Origin: CBDCWT01 sp965223305
GTDB lineage: Bacteria > Planctomycetota > Planctomycetia > Pirellulales > Pirellulaceae
DNA: 64,000 nucleotides
Assembly (NCBI GenBank): GCA_965223305.1
Contig: CBDCWT010000066.1
Span: 158,585 to 222,584 of the forward strand
Reading direction: 5' to 3'
Shown: piece by piece, positions 8,097-17,431 of the stretch
Layout of the letters: each line of letters begins with the position of its first letter
Position numbering within the stretch: the first letter of the stretch is position 1
The notes under the pieces: generated by a model
The model's input: the letters and a program-made list of their open reading frames with translations, nothing else
Told to the model about the DNA's origin: nothing
The model's database searches: none
Translations under genes and position numbers: made by a program

Positions 8097-10472
8097 ATGT
8101 CAACAGGCAATCCACGTCGCACACGGTCGGACCTAGTCGCGGGTCTGCAGCTCCCGCCCGGCAAGGCGGAGAGGTTACTGGAACACTTCCGTCGCGGGGA
8201 CGTGCTGCTACGCGTTGCTTTGGCGTTGCTGGCCGCGGTCTGCATGTGGGCCATCACTTTCGCCTGGGCCCCTCGTTTTGCTTTTCGCAGCGGTTACACG
8301 CCTCACCGCGACATTGTCGTCCGCACGCCATTTCGTGTGGTGGACGAAGAGGAGACCGAGAACCTGCGAAAACTGGCCCGGAGCCAGACACTGGCGGTCT
8401 ACGCCAACGACAAGCAACCGCTGGTCGAGTTGCGCAAGGCGCTCAAGGACAGCGTCTTTCAGCTAACAAGTGCCGAGTCGTACGAGACGCTCGACGCCAA
8501 AGGCCGGCAGGTGTGGGGCGAGTTCTTACAATCCGAATCCTCGGTCGCGGCAAGTTCTGAAGACCGCGCGGCGGACAATTCCGAGCAGCTGTTCAACGAC
8601 TTACGCGAGGCGTTGTCTGCGGACGCGGAGCTGGTGAAATTCGAGCAGGCGGTGCACGCCGCCATGTCCGGCTACGAGACGGACGGACTGCTGGTCACTC
8701 TCGACCACGAATTGGGCGAAGGCAGCCAGGGGGCGATTCTGGTTCATGACGTAGGACAGCCCAACTACACCCATCGTGTGGAGGTCACGGATGTTCGGAT
8801 CGCTGAGGCGACCACCGACCTTCGCCAGCGGCTGGCGAGCGAGTTCGAGGCGGCCGGGCTGCCTGGCAAACATGTCGAGACGCTGGCGCAGCTGGCGGTC
8901 AGCTGGGTAAACAACAAGAAGATCCCGACAACCTTGACCTTGAACGCCGAGGCCACGCGTCAAGCTCAGGATGCTGCCGCCGGGCAAGTCGAACCGGCGA
9001 CCAACGAGTACGAACCCGGCGACAAGCTGGCCACCGGAGGGCAACCTCTTTCCAAAGAGGACCTCGATCGGCTGTTGTTGGAGTATCGCAGCCAAACTGC
9101 CGCGACACCGCTGAGCACCAAGATCCGTCGGTCGCTGGCGGACCTGGGCATGTATGTGGCGCTCTACGTCTTGTGCGGCGTCTATATCTTCTACCACGAA
9201 CGTCGCCTGCTGACCGATTTCTATCGCCTTTCGACGTTGTTGGGCTGGACTGTGGCCACGGTGGCACTTTCCATGATCGCAGCGATCGACCAGTGGCGTG
9301 CAGAGACGATTCCGTTGATGCTCTTCAGCACCACGATGGCGATCGCGTATCGCCGCGAGTTGGCGCTCTTACTTTCTGCTTCGGTGGCGTTAATCGTTGC
9401 CGTATCAACCGGACAGGGGCTGGCCGAGTTCGTGATCCTATTGGCTTCCGCTGCGGGACCCATCTTGTTAGTGGGTCGCATTCGCAGTCGCACGAAACTG
9501 TTGTATGTCGGCCTCGGCTCGGGCGCCGTGGCGGCGCTAACGACGATTGGCATTGGGACGCTGATGGAGCAAGCGTACGGATGGTCAGGGCTCAGCGGGA
9601 CACCTTTCGGCACCTTAGACGAACTAATCCGCGGCTCTTTCGCGCTCCGCCTGTTGGGTGGTGCCGCCTGGTACGGCGTCTGTGCCTTACTGGCAGGCAT
9701 TCTGATGACGGGCCTGTTGCCGTTTGTGGAGCGACTGTTTGACATCCAAACTGACATCAGTTTGCTTGAACTTGGGGACGCCGCCCATCCGCTGCTGCAA
9801 GAGCTGGTGCGCCGCGCGCCGGGGACTTACAACCATTCGATCACGGTCGCCTCGATTGCCGAAGCAGCAGCCGAAGCGATTGGCGCCAACGGGCTACTCG
9901 TTCGAGTCGGTGCCTACTTCCACGATATCGGCAAGATGCTCAAGCCGGGCTACTTCATTGAAAATCAGGGAAGCGAGAACAGCCGTCATGAATCGCTGAT
10001 GCCGGCCATGAGCACACTGGTGATTATCGCTCACGTGAAAGATGGCGCCGATCTGGCACGCCAGCATCGTCTGCCACAGTCGATGATCGACTTTATCGAG
10101 CAGCACCATGGAACGACGCTCGTTGAGTATTTCTATCGGGAGGCGACCAAGCGCAGCGAACAGGATCCCGATTCGAGCGACGTGGACGAGACGAGTTTCC
10201 GCTACCCGGGACCGAAACCGCAAACCAAAGAAGCTGGTGTACTGATGCTCGCTGATGCCTCTGAGAGCGCTTGCCGCGCCCTCACCGATCCTGCTCCTGC
10301 TCGCATCGAGCACCTGGTGCAGGAGCTCGCCATGAAGAGGCTGTTGGACGGACAGTTCGACGACTGTGGTTTGACGCTGAAAGAGTTGCAGGTGATCGAG
10401 GGATCACTTGTGAAGTCGCTGACCGCGGTCTATCACGGTCGAGTGAAGTACCCCAACCAGCAAACCGCCTGA
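8097..10472 (+). CDS. 7TM-HD (PgpH-like) HD-domain phosphohydrolase
   Basis: A 791-residue membrane protein. One helix near residues 40-60 is followed by a long extracytoplasmic 7TMR-HDED-type region, then a seven-helix membrane domain (about 345-550) and a cytoplasmic HD domain with NHSITVASIAEAAAEAIG, the AYFHDIGKMLKPGYF core and a later EQHHGTTLVEYFYREA. Characterised members (PgpH) hydrolyse c-di-AMP, and that is the most likely activity. It starts 3 bp after the phoH stop and precedes ybeY, the conserved order in many phyla. Confidence 0.9.
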   Translation: MSTGNPRRTRSDLVAGLQLPPGKAERLLEHFRRGDVLLRVALALLAAVCMWAITFAWAPRFAFRSGYTPHRDIVVRTPFRVVDEEETENLRKLARSQTLAVYANDKQPLVELRKALKDSVFQLTSAESYETLDAKGRQVWGEFLQSESSVAASSEDRAADNSEQLFNDLREALSADAELVKFEQAVHAAMSGYETDGLLVTLDHELGEGSQGAILVHDVGQPNYTHRVEVTDVRIAEATTDLRQRLASEFEAAGLPGKHVETLAQLAVSWVNNKKIPTTLTLNAEATRQAQDAAAGQVEPATNEYEPGDKLATGGQPLSKEDLDRLLLEYRSQTAATPLSTKIRRSLADLGMYVALYVLCGVYIFYHERRLLTDFYRLSTLLGWTVATVALSMIAAIDQWRAETIPLMLFSTTMAIAYRRELALLLSASVALIVAVSTGQGLAEFVILLASAAGPILLVGRIRSRTKLLYVGLGSGAVAALTTIGIGTLMEQAYGWSGLSGTPFGTLDELIRGSFALRLLGGAAWYGVCALLAGILMTGLLPFVERLFDIQTDISLLELGDAAHPLLQELVRRAPGTYNHSITVASIAEAAAEAIGANGLLVRVGAYFHDIGKMLKPGYFIENQGSENSRHESLMPAMSTLVIIAHVKDGADLARQHRLPQSMIDFIEQHHGTTLVEYFYREATKRSEQDPDSSDVDETSFRYPGPKPQTKEAGVLMLADASESACRALTDPAPARIEHLVQELAMKRLLDGQFDDCGLTLKELQVIEGSLVKSLTAVYHGRVKYPNQQTA

Positions 10473-10493
10473 TCAAGCGGCCAAGTTGCGGAC

Positions 10494-10928
10494 GTGATAA
10501 CCGTCGAAGCCAACAATCAGCACTCAACAATGGACGTTGAACTCGCTCGACTCCGCCATGCGGCCAAGACCGTCTTGGCCGGCGAAGGCATCGCGTCTGC
10601 CGAGCTGAGCTTGGCGGTGGTTGATGATGCGACGAGTCATCGATTGAACCGGCAATTCCTGAGTCACGACTATCCGACCGATGTGCTGAGCTTCCTGCTG
10701 GAGTCGGATGCAGGCTGGCTGGAGGGTGAGGTGATCGTCAGTGCCGATACCGCTGAGAGGGTGAGCGGCGAGTACGGTTGGGAAACCGAGGATGAGTTGT
10801 TGCTATACGTCGTCCACGGTGTGTTGCATTTAGTGGGGTACGACGATCACGCGGAGCCGGAACGTCAGCGGATGCGGCGGCGTGAAGCATACTATTTGCG
10901 GCAACTTGGTTTGGAACCGAGGTACTGA
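10494..10928 (+). CDS. ybeY: Endoribonuclease YbeY (16S rRNA maturation)
   Basis: A 144-residue metallo-RNase that acts in 16S rRNA 3'-end processing and ribosome quality control. The zinc motif H-x3-H-x5-H is intact as HGVLHLVGYDDH, and the upstream DYPTDVLSFLLE segment is the second family hallmark. Start GTG 10494; ATG 10530 is an in-frame alternative that would drop 12 residues. It lies between the 7TM-HD gene and the CorC-like gene in the conserved phoH cluster. Confidence 0.95.
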   Translation: MITVEANNQHSTMDVELARLRHAAKTVLAGEGIASAELSLAVVDDATSHRLNRQFLSHDYPTDVLSFLLESDAGWLEGEVIVSADTAERVSGEYGWETEDELLLYVVHGVLHLVGYDDHAEPERQRMRRREAYYLRQLGLEPRY

Positions 10929-10986
10929 CGAACGGAAAAACCGATTTCATGAACCAACTTCCCATGTCACATGGGAGCTGATCCCT

Positions 10987-12249
10987 GTGGACCCATTCTT
11001 AGCCGTTGCCATTGCAGGGTTGCTGATATCCGGCTTAGCGGCCACATCGACCCGTGTCCTGCAGGACTATTCACGGCGCGAGCTCCAGCTGTACTGCCAA
11101 CGTCGCCACCGTTTGGACCGCTTCGGCGAGATTCTGGACGACGACGAACAGGTGCTGATCGCGGTCAGCGTGTTGCAGGTGATCGGGCTAGTACTGCTGG
11201 TCCTGGCCGGCGCGTTGTGGCTGTACCCGCTGCCGGGGTCACCAGGATGGAAACAGTTCGCAGCGGCCGCGACGCTGGCCAGCCTGGTATCGGTAGCCGT
11301 GGTCATCTGGCTGCCGTGGGCCATCGAACGCCTCTGGGCAACACCGTTCATATATCATGCCTGGTTGCCGCTGAAATCAGTTGCCTGGCTGTTGAAGCCG
11401 CTTACCTTTGGCGTGGCGGTGGCCGATGCCATGCTGCGCCGGTTGGCAAATCGTCCAGAGAGTGAGGAAGACGAAGAAGAGGCGTTCGAAGACGAGATAC
11501 GGTCAATCGTGACGGAAGGGCTGCATGACGGGCTGCTGGAAGAAGACGCGATCGAGATGATCGAAGGGGTGATCGAACTGGGAGATACCGACGTCTCTGA
11601 CATCATGACACCCCGCAGTAACATTGACGCCTTGGACATCGACCTCAGCTGGCCCGAAGTCTTCAAGTTCGTGGCAGAAGTGGGGCGGACTCGCATTCCT
11701 GTCTACGAGCGTAGTCTCGACAATGTGGTAGGTGTGCTGTATGTCAAGGACTTGCTGCACGAGCTGCCGCTTAAAGATGGCGGCCCTCAAAGGTCCCTGA
11801 AGGACGTGATACGCCCACCGTGGTTTGTTCCCAAGCCCAAACCGCTGGACGAGATGCTCCAGGAATTCAAGGATACTCGCAACCATCTAGCGATTGTGGT
11901 CGACGAATACCGAGCGGTGGCGGGAGTGGTCACAATCGAGGACGTCCTGGAGGAGATCGTGGGCGAAATCGTCGATGAATCGGACAAGGAGCAAACCGAC
12001 GAGATCCAATTGGTGGATGCGCGGACCTCGGAGGTGCTGGGCACTGCGCACATCGACGTCGTCAATCACCGGCTCGGACTACAGCTTCCCGAGCCGGAGG
12101 AGTGCGACACGATTGCGGGGCTGTTTATCCGCCAGCTGGGCCGCATCCCTAAACCGGGTGAATCGCTCGCGATCGACGGTGCACAAATCACAGTTCTTGA
12201 ATCGAGTCGCCGTCGAGTGGAGAAGCTGCGCATCGAGAGGACAAGCTAA
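10987..12249 (+). CDS. Hemolysin/CorC family (CNNM-type) membrane protein with CBS pair
   Basis: A 420-residue protein with an N-terminal CNNM (DUF21-type) membrane domain of about four helices, an acidic linker rich in Glu/Asp (SEEDEEEAFEDE), a CBS-domain pair opened by DIMTPRSNIDALDID and closed by VVDEYRAVAGVVTIEDVLEE, and a C-terminal CorC_HlyC domain. Family members bind Mg-ATP and are linked to Mg2+/Co2+ export. I use GTG 10987, preceded by GGGAGC about 8 nt upstream; longer frames extend back into ybeY without a good start. Confidence 0.9.
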   Translation: MDPFLAVAIAGLLISGLAATSTRVLQDYSRRELQLYCQRRHRLDRFGEILDDDEQVLIAVSVLQVIGLVLLVLAGALWLYPLPGSPGWKQFAAAATLASLVSVAVVIWLPWAIERLWATPFIYHAWLPLKSVAWLLKPLTFGVAVADAMLRRLANRPESEEDEEEAFEDEIRSIVTEGLHDGLLEEDAIEMIEGVIELGDTDVSDIMTPRSNIDALDIDLSWPEVFKFVAEVGRTRIPVYERSLDNVVGVLYVKDLLHELPLKDGGPQRSLKDVIRPPWFVPKPKPLDEMLQEFKDTRNHLAIVVDEYRAVAGVVTIEDVLEEIVGEIVDESDKEQTDEIQLVDARTSEVLGTAHIDVVNHRLGLQLPEPEECDTIAGLFIRQLGRIPKPGESLAIDGAQITVLESSRRRVEKLRIERTS

Positions 12250-12316
12250 CTGCCGCAGTCGGTGCTAGCAGCAACACGTCCCAACTTTTTTTGTCTGCCC
12301 ACTGCCAACTTTTTCT

Positions 12317-13066
12317 ATGTCGTCTGAGAAAAGCGTAGCGATCGTACTGCGGGTCGTCGACTTTAGTGAGACGAGCGTCGTGACGACCTTGTTCACGCGT
12401 GATTTTGGCAAGATCAGCGCGCTGGCCAAGGGCGCCCGGCGGCCGAAAGGCCCATTCGAGGCTGCTCTTGACCTGCTGGCAGTCTGTCGCATAGTGTTCA
12501 TTCATAAAACGTCCGATGCGCTCGACTTGCTGACTGAAGCGAAGCTCGACCGCCGTTTCCGTGCCGCATCTCGCGACTTATCTCGTCTTCACGCGGGCTA
12601 TTACGTGGCAGAACTGCTTAGGGAAATGACCGACGCGGGCGACCCTCATCCAGACTTATTTCATGCAGCGGATGACGCATTAAGCGAATTGGATTCGGAA
12701 CACGATGTGCAACCTACGATAGTGCGATTCGAGTTGACGACACTAAGACTGCTGGGGCATCTTCCATCTTTGGACCGATGTACGGGTTGTGGAGTGACGA
12801 TCGAGGTAGCCGGCCGCGTCGCGTTTGGCCATTTAGCAGGAGGGCTGTTGTGCAGTCGCTGCCGGCAAGGCCAACGGCAGGTGGTCAGCCTGAGCGCGGA
12901 GACTGTCCAGGCCTTGATCGATCTGTCATGGAGAGATGGCAGCGGGGACGATCGGCGTGCCGTGCAATTTTCATACGGCGAGGTACGTGGATTGCTCAAT
13001 CGATACCTGACGAATCTGCTGGGCCGACCTTTGCGAATGCATCGATATCTCGGAGAGCATTGGTAG
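12317..13066 (+). CDS. recO: DNA repair protein RecO
   Basis: Mediator of RecFOR recombination that helps load RecA on SSB-coated single-stranded DNA. A 249-residue protein with the N-terminal OB-fold opening (IVLRVVDFSETSVVTTLFTR, FGKISALAKGARRPKG) and a C-terminal four-cysteine zinc site, CTGCG followed by CSRC. Length and layout are normal. Start ATG 12317. It follows the CorC-like gene after 67 bp, the frequent neighbour order ybeY-corC-recO. Confidence 0.95.
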   Translation: MSSEKSVAIVLRVVDFSETSVVTTLFTRDFGKISALAKGARRPKGPFEAALDLLAVCRIVFIHKTSDALDLLTEAKLDRRFRAASRDLSRLHAGYYVAELLREMTDAGDPHPDLFHAADDALSELDSEHDVQPTIVRFELTTLRLLGHLPSLDRCTGCGVTIEVAGRVAFGHLAGGLLCSRCRQGQRQVVSLSAETVQALIDLSWRDGSGDDRRAVQFSYGEVRGLLNRYLTNLLGRPLRMHRYLGEHW

Positions 13067-13167
13067 TAAGTTAGTCACAAGGAACTCACCAGGTCTTGGT
13101 CGCCATGGTGGGCGTGACCGTCGCAGTCTTGGGCTTCGGCGGTGCCAACCGACAAGGAAGTCGCGGG

Positions 13168-14427
13168 ATGCAGTGCAAGCAATGCAGGCTATGGACATGT
13201 CTGGGATGCCTACTGATCTGCGGATGCAGCTCCGTCGGACACCGAGATAGCACCTCGTCCAACTACGAAGCAACGCGGAGGCAACTCGCGCATGAAGCCC
13301 GCGGCGGCGGCGTACGGCATGTGTCGTACGACGAGCCCTCGGACGATGAGTTGAGCTGGGAGGACCTCACGCCGGAAAACTTCGGTCCCACCGTAAAGCG
13401 GCTGGTTGGCAACGGTCCCAATCCCGAGGCAGCCAAGCAGGCCTATGCGGAAGCGGAGTCACTTTACAACACGGCTGTTCAATCACGTCAGCAACAATCG
13501 CAAGCCAACCAGTCGCAGCCATTTGTCTTGGCCGCCGAACAGTATCGCAAGGCCGCCAACCTATGGCCCAACTCGACGCTCGAGCACGACGCGCTGTTCA
13601 TGCTGGGCGAGTCCCTGTTCTTCGCCGACCAATATCCTGACGCTGAAGATGCCTACGAGGAACTGTTGAAGAAGTATCCCAACTCGAAGCACATCGACTA
13701 CGTACAGCCGCGGCGTTATGCGATTGCTACCTATTGGCTGTCGGCGGACGACGCAGACCAGCAGCGATTTCATGAATTCAACCTGACCGACGGCACTTTC
13801 CCGATGAGAGATAGGTTCGGCGAAGCCGTGAGAGTATTGGACCGAGTGCGGCTCGACGATCCCACTGGCAAGGCGGCGGACGATGCCACCATGGCGCTGG
13901 GCAATGCCTTCTTCCGACGAGAACAGTTCGTCCGTGCGGACGAGTACTATACCGATCTGCGCAAGACCTTCCCCAGCAGCGAGCATCAGTTTCGAGCTCA
14001 CTTTCTGGGGTTGAAGGCGAAGCTGATGAGCTACCAAGGCCCGGACTACTCGGCAAATCCCTTGAATGCAGCGGAGAAACTGGTCAAGCAGATTCGCCGC
14101 CAGTTCCCCGCAGAGTCTCAGGCGGAGAGTGTATACCTCGACCGGGCGGCCGCCGAAGTCCGCTTCAAGAAGGCCCGCCGGGAATGGAAGTTGGCCGAGC
14201 ACCATGACCGTCGATCCGAGTACGGTGCCGCAAAATTCTACTATCGAATACTGCTCAAGGACTACGCCGACACACCCCTTGCGAAGAAAGCCGAGCAGCG
14301 AATGAGGGAAATCAACGGCCTACCCGATGTACCGCCGCAACGACTCAGCTGGTTAGTGGACCTCTTTCCGGAAGACGACAGCGACATCCCGATGATCGCT
14401 TCCGATCCGCAGCAACATGTGCGCTGA
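13168..14427 (+). CDS. BamD/YfiO-like TPR lipoprotein
   Basis: A 419-residue lipoprotein: a short N-terminus, hydrophobic core and a lipobox-like ICGC with the acceptor Cys at residue 20. The rest is built of TPR-like helices (AAEQYRKAANLWPNSTLEHD, ADQYPDAEDAYEELLKKYPN, ADEYYTDLRKTFPSSEHQFR), as in YfiO/BamD outer-membrane assembly lipoproteins. ATG 13168 is chosen because AAGGAAG precedes it and the signal peptide begins there; a longer frame starts at 13096. Its stop overlaps an upstream start codon of the LptE-like gene. It is longer than typical BamD, so the assignment is by type. Confidence 0.82.
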   Translation: MQCKQCRLWTCLGCLLICGCSSVGHRDSTSSNYEATRRQLAHEARGGGVRHVSYDEPSDDELSWEDLTPENFGPTVKRLVGNGPNPEAAKQAYAEAESLYNTAVQSRQQQSQANQSQPFVLAAEQYRKAANLWPNSTLEHDALFMLGESLFFADQYPDAEDAYEELLKKYPNSKHIDYVQPRRYAIATYWLSADDADQQRFHEFNLTDGTFPMRDRFGEAVRVLDRVRLDDPTGKAADDATMALGNAFFRREQFVRADEYYTDLRKTFPSSEHQFRAHFLGLKAKLMSYQGPDYSANPLNAAEKLVKQIRRQFPAESQAESVYLDRAAAEVRFKKARREWKLAEHHDRRSEYGAAKFYYRILLKDYADTPLAKKAEQRMREINGLPDVPPQRLSWLVDLFPEDDSDIPMIASDPQQHVR

Positions 14428-14434
14428 GACGACG

Positions 14435-14992
14435 ATGTTCAATCTTCGGCGGTACTGCTTGAGAAACTCAGCCGTACAGCTGTGGGCAACGGCGCTACCG
14501 TTTCTCTGCCTGCTGGCTGGCTGCGCCGGATATCAGCTGGGGACACAGAGCCTCTTTCGCCCGGATGTGCGCACGGTTCATGTTCCGATCTTCGAGTCAA
14601 CGAGCTTTCGCCGGGATCTCGGCGAGCGGCTGACCGAAGCAGTCGTCAAGGAAATCGAGGATCGGACGCCGTTCAAGGTGGTGCATACCCCGGACGCTGA
14701 CAGCGTCTTGCTCGGCCAAATCGTCTCCGAACGGAAGCGGGTCGTCGCCGAGGACATCAACGACGTCCCGCGCGACATCGAGACCGATCTGGTCGTACAG
14801 GTCCAGTGGTACGATCGTAACAACGGGCTGATCATGCAATCGACGGCACTGCCCATCGCCCCGATTGCGCTCAGTGTCGCCAGCGCGGCGAACTTCATTC
14901 CCGAGGGTGGGCAATCTCTCTCGACGGCTCATCGAGAAGCCATCACTCGGCTTGCCCGGCAGGTCGTATCCCAGATGGAAATGCCGTGGTGA
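14435..14992 (+). CDS. LptE-like LPS-assembly lipoprotein
   Basis: A 185-residue lipoprotein with signal peptide and lipobox LLAGC, followed by AGYQLGTQSLF and VPIFESTSFRRDLGERLTEA, the pattern of the LptE/RlpB family in planctomycetes. LptE partners the LptD barrel that inserts lipopolysaccharide in the outer membrane. ATG 14435 gives a compact signal peptide; ATG 14417, overlapping the preceding stop, is also possible. Together with the BamD-like gene directly upstream it indicates an outer membrane. Confidence 0.85.
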   Translation: MFNLRRYCLRNSAVQLWATALPFLCLLAGCAGYQLGTQSLFRPDVRTVHVPIFESTSFRRDLGERLTEAVVKEIEDRTPFKVVHTPDADSVLLGQIVSERKRVVAEDINDVPRDIETDLVVQVQWYDRNNGLIMQSTALPIAPIALSVASAANFIPEGGQSLSTAHREAITRLARQVVSQMEMPW

Positions 14993-15009
14993 GTCGGTAT
15001 CGTGGACGC

Positions 15010-15942
15010 ATGAATCCGCCGCAACCATCCGACCGGCCCCCGCAAGGCCATCTGCCGCCGCGTGCCGGTCATTGGCAGCTGCGCACGCGGGCCATTCAAT
15101 TCGGTAGACGCCCCAGTGTCATGGGGATCCTTAATGTCACTCCTGATAGCTTCTCTGACGGCGGACAGTTCGACAGTATCGAGTCTGCTGTGGCCCATGC
15201 CCGACAGTTGATCGAGCAGGGAGCCGACATCCTCGACATCGGAGGCGAAAGCACGCGACCCTACGCGTCGCCGGTCGCTGCAGCCGAAGAGCTGCGGCGG
15301 GTGGTCCCGGTTCTCGAGAGACTGGTCGAGCAAAGCGACGTCCCACTCTCGATCGATACTTCCAAGGCAGAGGTCGCGCGGGCTGCGTTGGACATCGGTG
15401 TGGAGATCATCAACGATGTGACCGGCTTGGCGGGCGACCCGAGGATGCTGGACACCGCGGCAGAGTATGCCGCCGGCGTTTGCATCATGCACATGCAAGG
15501 CACGCCGCAGACGATGCAGATCAACCCCAGCTATGACGATGTAGTAGCTGAGGTCGGCGAATACCTGAGGGAACGGCAAGCGGCGCTGCAGGCGGCCGGT
15601 ATCCAGCTCGACCGAATCTGCGTTGACCCGGGGATTGGGTTTGGCAAGACCCATCAACACAACCTGACCTTGCTAGCCAACTGCTGGCGGCTGCACGAGC
15701 TGAGTGCACCGGTACTCGTTGGTCATTCCCGTAAGGGGTTCCTTACCAAGGTGCTGGGGGATACGGGAGGGAATCGTGCAAACGGCTCCCTGGCCGTCGC
15801 TCTCGGCCTCGCCTCGCAGGGAGTGCAGGTTGTGCGGGTACACGATGTGGCCGCGACTTGCCAAGCGCTAAGAATGTTCGACGCCTGCGGAGGGCTGGAC
15901 GGTCAGCCCTGGGAAATCGCGAATGACGACGCTCCTGAATGA
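15010..15942 (+). CDS. folP: Dihydropteroate synthase
   Basis: Condenses p-aminobenzoate with hydroxymethyldihydropterin diphosphate in folate synthesis. All hallmark motifs are present: MGILNVTPDSFSDGG, DIGGESTRP, IDTSKAEVARAA, INDVTGL, MHMQGTPQTMQ, DPGIGFGKTHQHN and the terminal GHSRKGF. 310 residues from ATG 15010; GTG 14986 is in frame but overlaps lptE. Its coupling to outer-membrane lipoprotein genes is probably only positional. Confidence 0.96.
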   Translation: MNPPQPSDRPPQGHLPPRAGHWQLRTRAIQFGRRPSVMGILNVTPDSFSDGGQFDSIESAVAHARQLIEQGADILDIGGESTRPYASPVAAAEELRRVVPVLERLVEQSDVPLSIDTSKAEVARAALDIGVEIINDVTGLAGDPRMLDTAAEYAAGVCIMHMQGTPQTMQINPSYDDVVAEVGEYLRERQAALQAAGIQLDRICVDPGIGFGKTHQHNLTLLANCWRLHELSAPVLVGHSRKGFLTKVLGDTGGNRANGSLAVALGLASQGVQVVRVHDVAATCQALRMFDACGGLDGQPWEIANDDAPE

Positions 15943-16117
15943 ATGCCGACAGGAGGATGCGGAAAGTCCGACCGGCGATCCATCTCCGTATCTTTCCCTG
16001 TTGACTCTGTTTCCTCCTGACATTGACGCCATATGTCGATTGGTCGATACTCCGGAATGGTGAAAGGCCGCGAAAACAAACGGTCCCGCTCGGGGCCGAG
16101 ACGAGTGAGGGGACTAG

Positions 16118-17395
16118 ATGTCGATCGCCGAAGACCGAAATCTTGAGGGGTACTGCCTAGACGTAGCTCGACGCGCCAAGACCGCGTCTGCGGCACTCGG
16201 CCAATTGACTGGGCAGGTGAAGAACGACTGGTTGCGCTGTTCTGCGGCGCTGCTGCGCGAGGAGACGGAGAGCATCCTGCAAGCCAACCTTGCGGACATC
16301 GAAGCCGCACCTTCCTTCGGGCTGACGCCTGCGCAAACTGACCGCCTGAAATTGACCGCCGAGCGAGTGAATTCGATCGCCGGAGGTCTTGAAGACGTGG
16401 CGGCGCTGCCTGACCCTGTCGGCGAAGTTTTGGAATCGAGTGTCCGGCCGAACGGCCTGCAGATCTCGCGTGTGCGAGTACCGTTGGGAGTCGTCTTCTT
16501 TATCTACGAATCTCGTCCGAACGTGACGGCAGATGCTGCTGCGATTTGTGTCAAGAGCGGGAATGCGGTCATCTTGCGAGGCGGTAAAGAGGCGGCTCAC
16601 TCGAGCCGAGCCATCGTGAAATTGCTAAGCCAGTCCGCTGCTGAGAGTGGAGTTCCTGTCGATTCGGTTCAACTGGTCGATACACCCGACCGGTCCGCGG
16701 TTGCTTACTTCCTCGGGCACTCCGACTACATTGATGTGACGATTCCGCGGGGCGGCGCCGGCCTCATTCGCAGGGTCGCCGCAGAAGCCACAATGCCGGT
16801 TATCAAGCACTTCGACGGTAACTGTCACGTCTATGTCGATGCCCAAGCCGACCTGGATTTGGCCGAGCGGATCGCGGTCAACTCGAAGTGCCAACGACTT
16901 GGAGTGTGCAATACCTGCGAGTCGCTGTTAGTTCATGCCGACGTTGCAGCGGAGTTTGTGCCTCGGATCGCCCAGGCACTGGCGGCCAACGATATCGAGA
17001 TACGAGGGGACAGCCGGGTTTGCGAATTGTATTCTGCAGCCCAGGAGGCTACGGAGGAGGACTACGCCACCGAGTATCTGGGCCCCATTATTTCGGTGAA
17101 GGTGGTCGCGTCGTTGCAGGCGGCGATCGAGCATATCAACCGATTCGGCTCGCACCACACCGACACGATTGTGACAAGCGATTTGAGGGTCGCCCGAGAG
17201 TTCACCGCGCAGGTCGACAGTGCGGCGGTGATGGTTAACGCCAGTACCCGTTTCAATGATGGAGGCGAATTCGGGCTCGGCGCAGAAATCGGGATCAGCA
17301 CGGACAAGTTCCACGCCCGTGGGCCGTGCGGATTAAAGGAATTGACCAGCTACAAGTACATCGTGTACGGCGATGGACACGTGCGGGTATCGTGA
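16118..17395 (+). CDS. proA: Gamma-glutamyl phosphate reductase
   Basis: NADPH-dependent reduction of glutamyl-5-phosphate to glutamate semialdehyde in proline synthesis. A 425-residue aldehyde-dehydrogenase fold. The catalytic Cys is C264 in the GVCNTCESL segment; the motifs IYESRPNVTADAA, ILRGGKEA and FGLGAEIGISTDKFHARGP are intact. No proB is nearby. The 175 bp before it (15943-16117) hold no gene. Confidence 0.96.
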   Translation: MSIAEDRNLEGYCLDVARRAKTASAALGQLTGQVKNDWLRCSAALLREETESILQANLADIEAAPSFGLTPAQTDRLKLTAERVNSIAGGLEDVAALPDPVGEVLESSVRPNGLQISRVRVPLGVVFFIYESRPNVTADAAAICVKSGNAVILRGGKEAAHSSRAIVKLLSQSAAESGVPVDSVQLVDTPDRSAVAYFLGHSDYIDVTIPRGGAGLIRRVAAEATMPVIKHFDGNCHVYVDAQADLDLAERIAVNSKCQRLGVCNTCESLLVHADVAAEFVPRIAQALAANDIEIRGDSRVCELYSAAQEATEEDYATEYLGPIISVKVVASLQAAIEHINRFGSHHTDTIVTSDLRVAREFTAQVDSAAVMVNASTRFNDGGEFGLGAEIGISTDKFHARGPCGLKELTSYKYIVYGDGHVRVS

Positions 17396-17431
17396 CGCTG
17401 CGGCGCACATCCGGTTAATGGAGTAACAGAG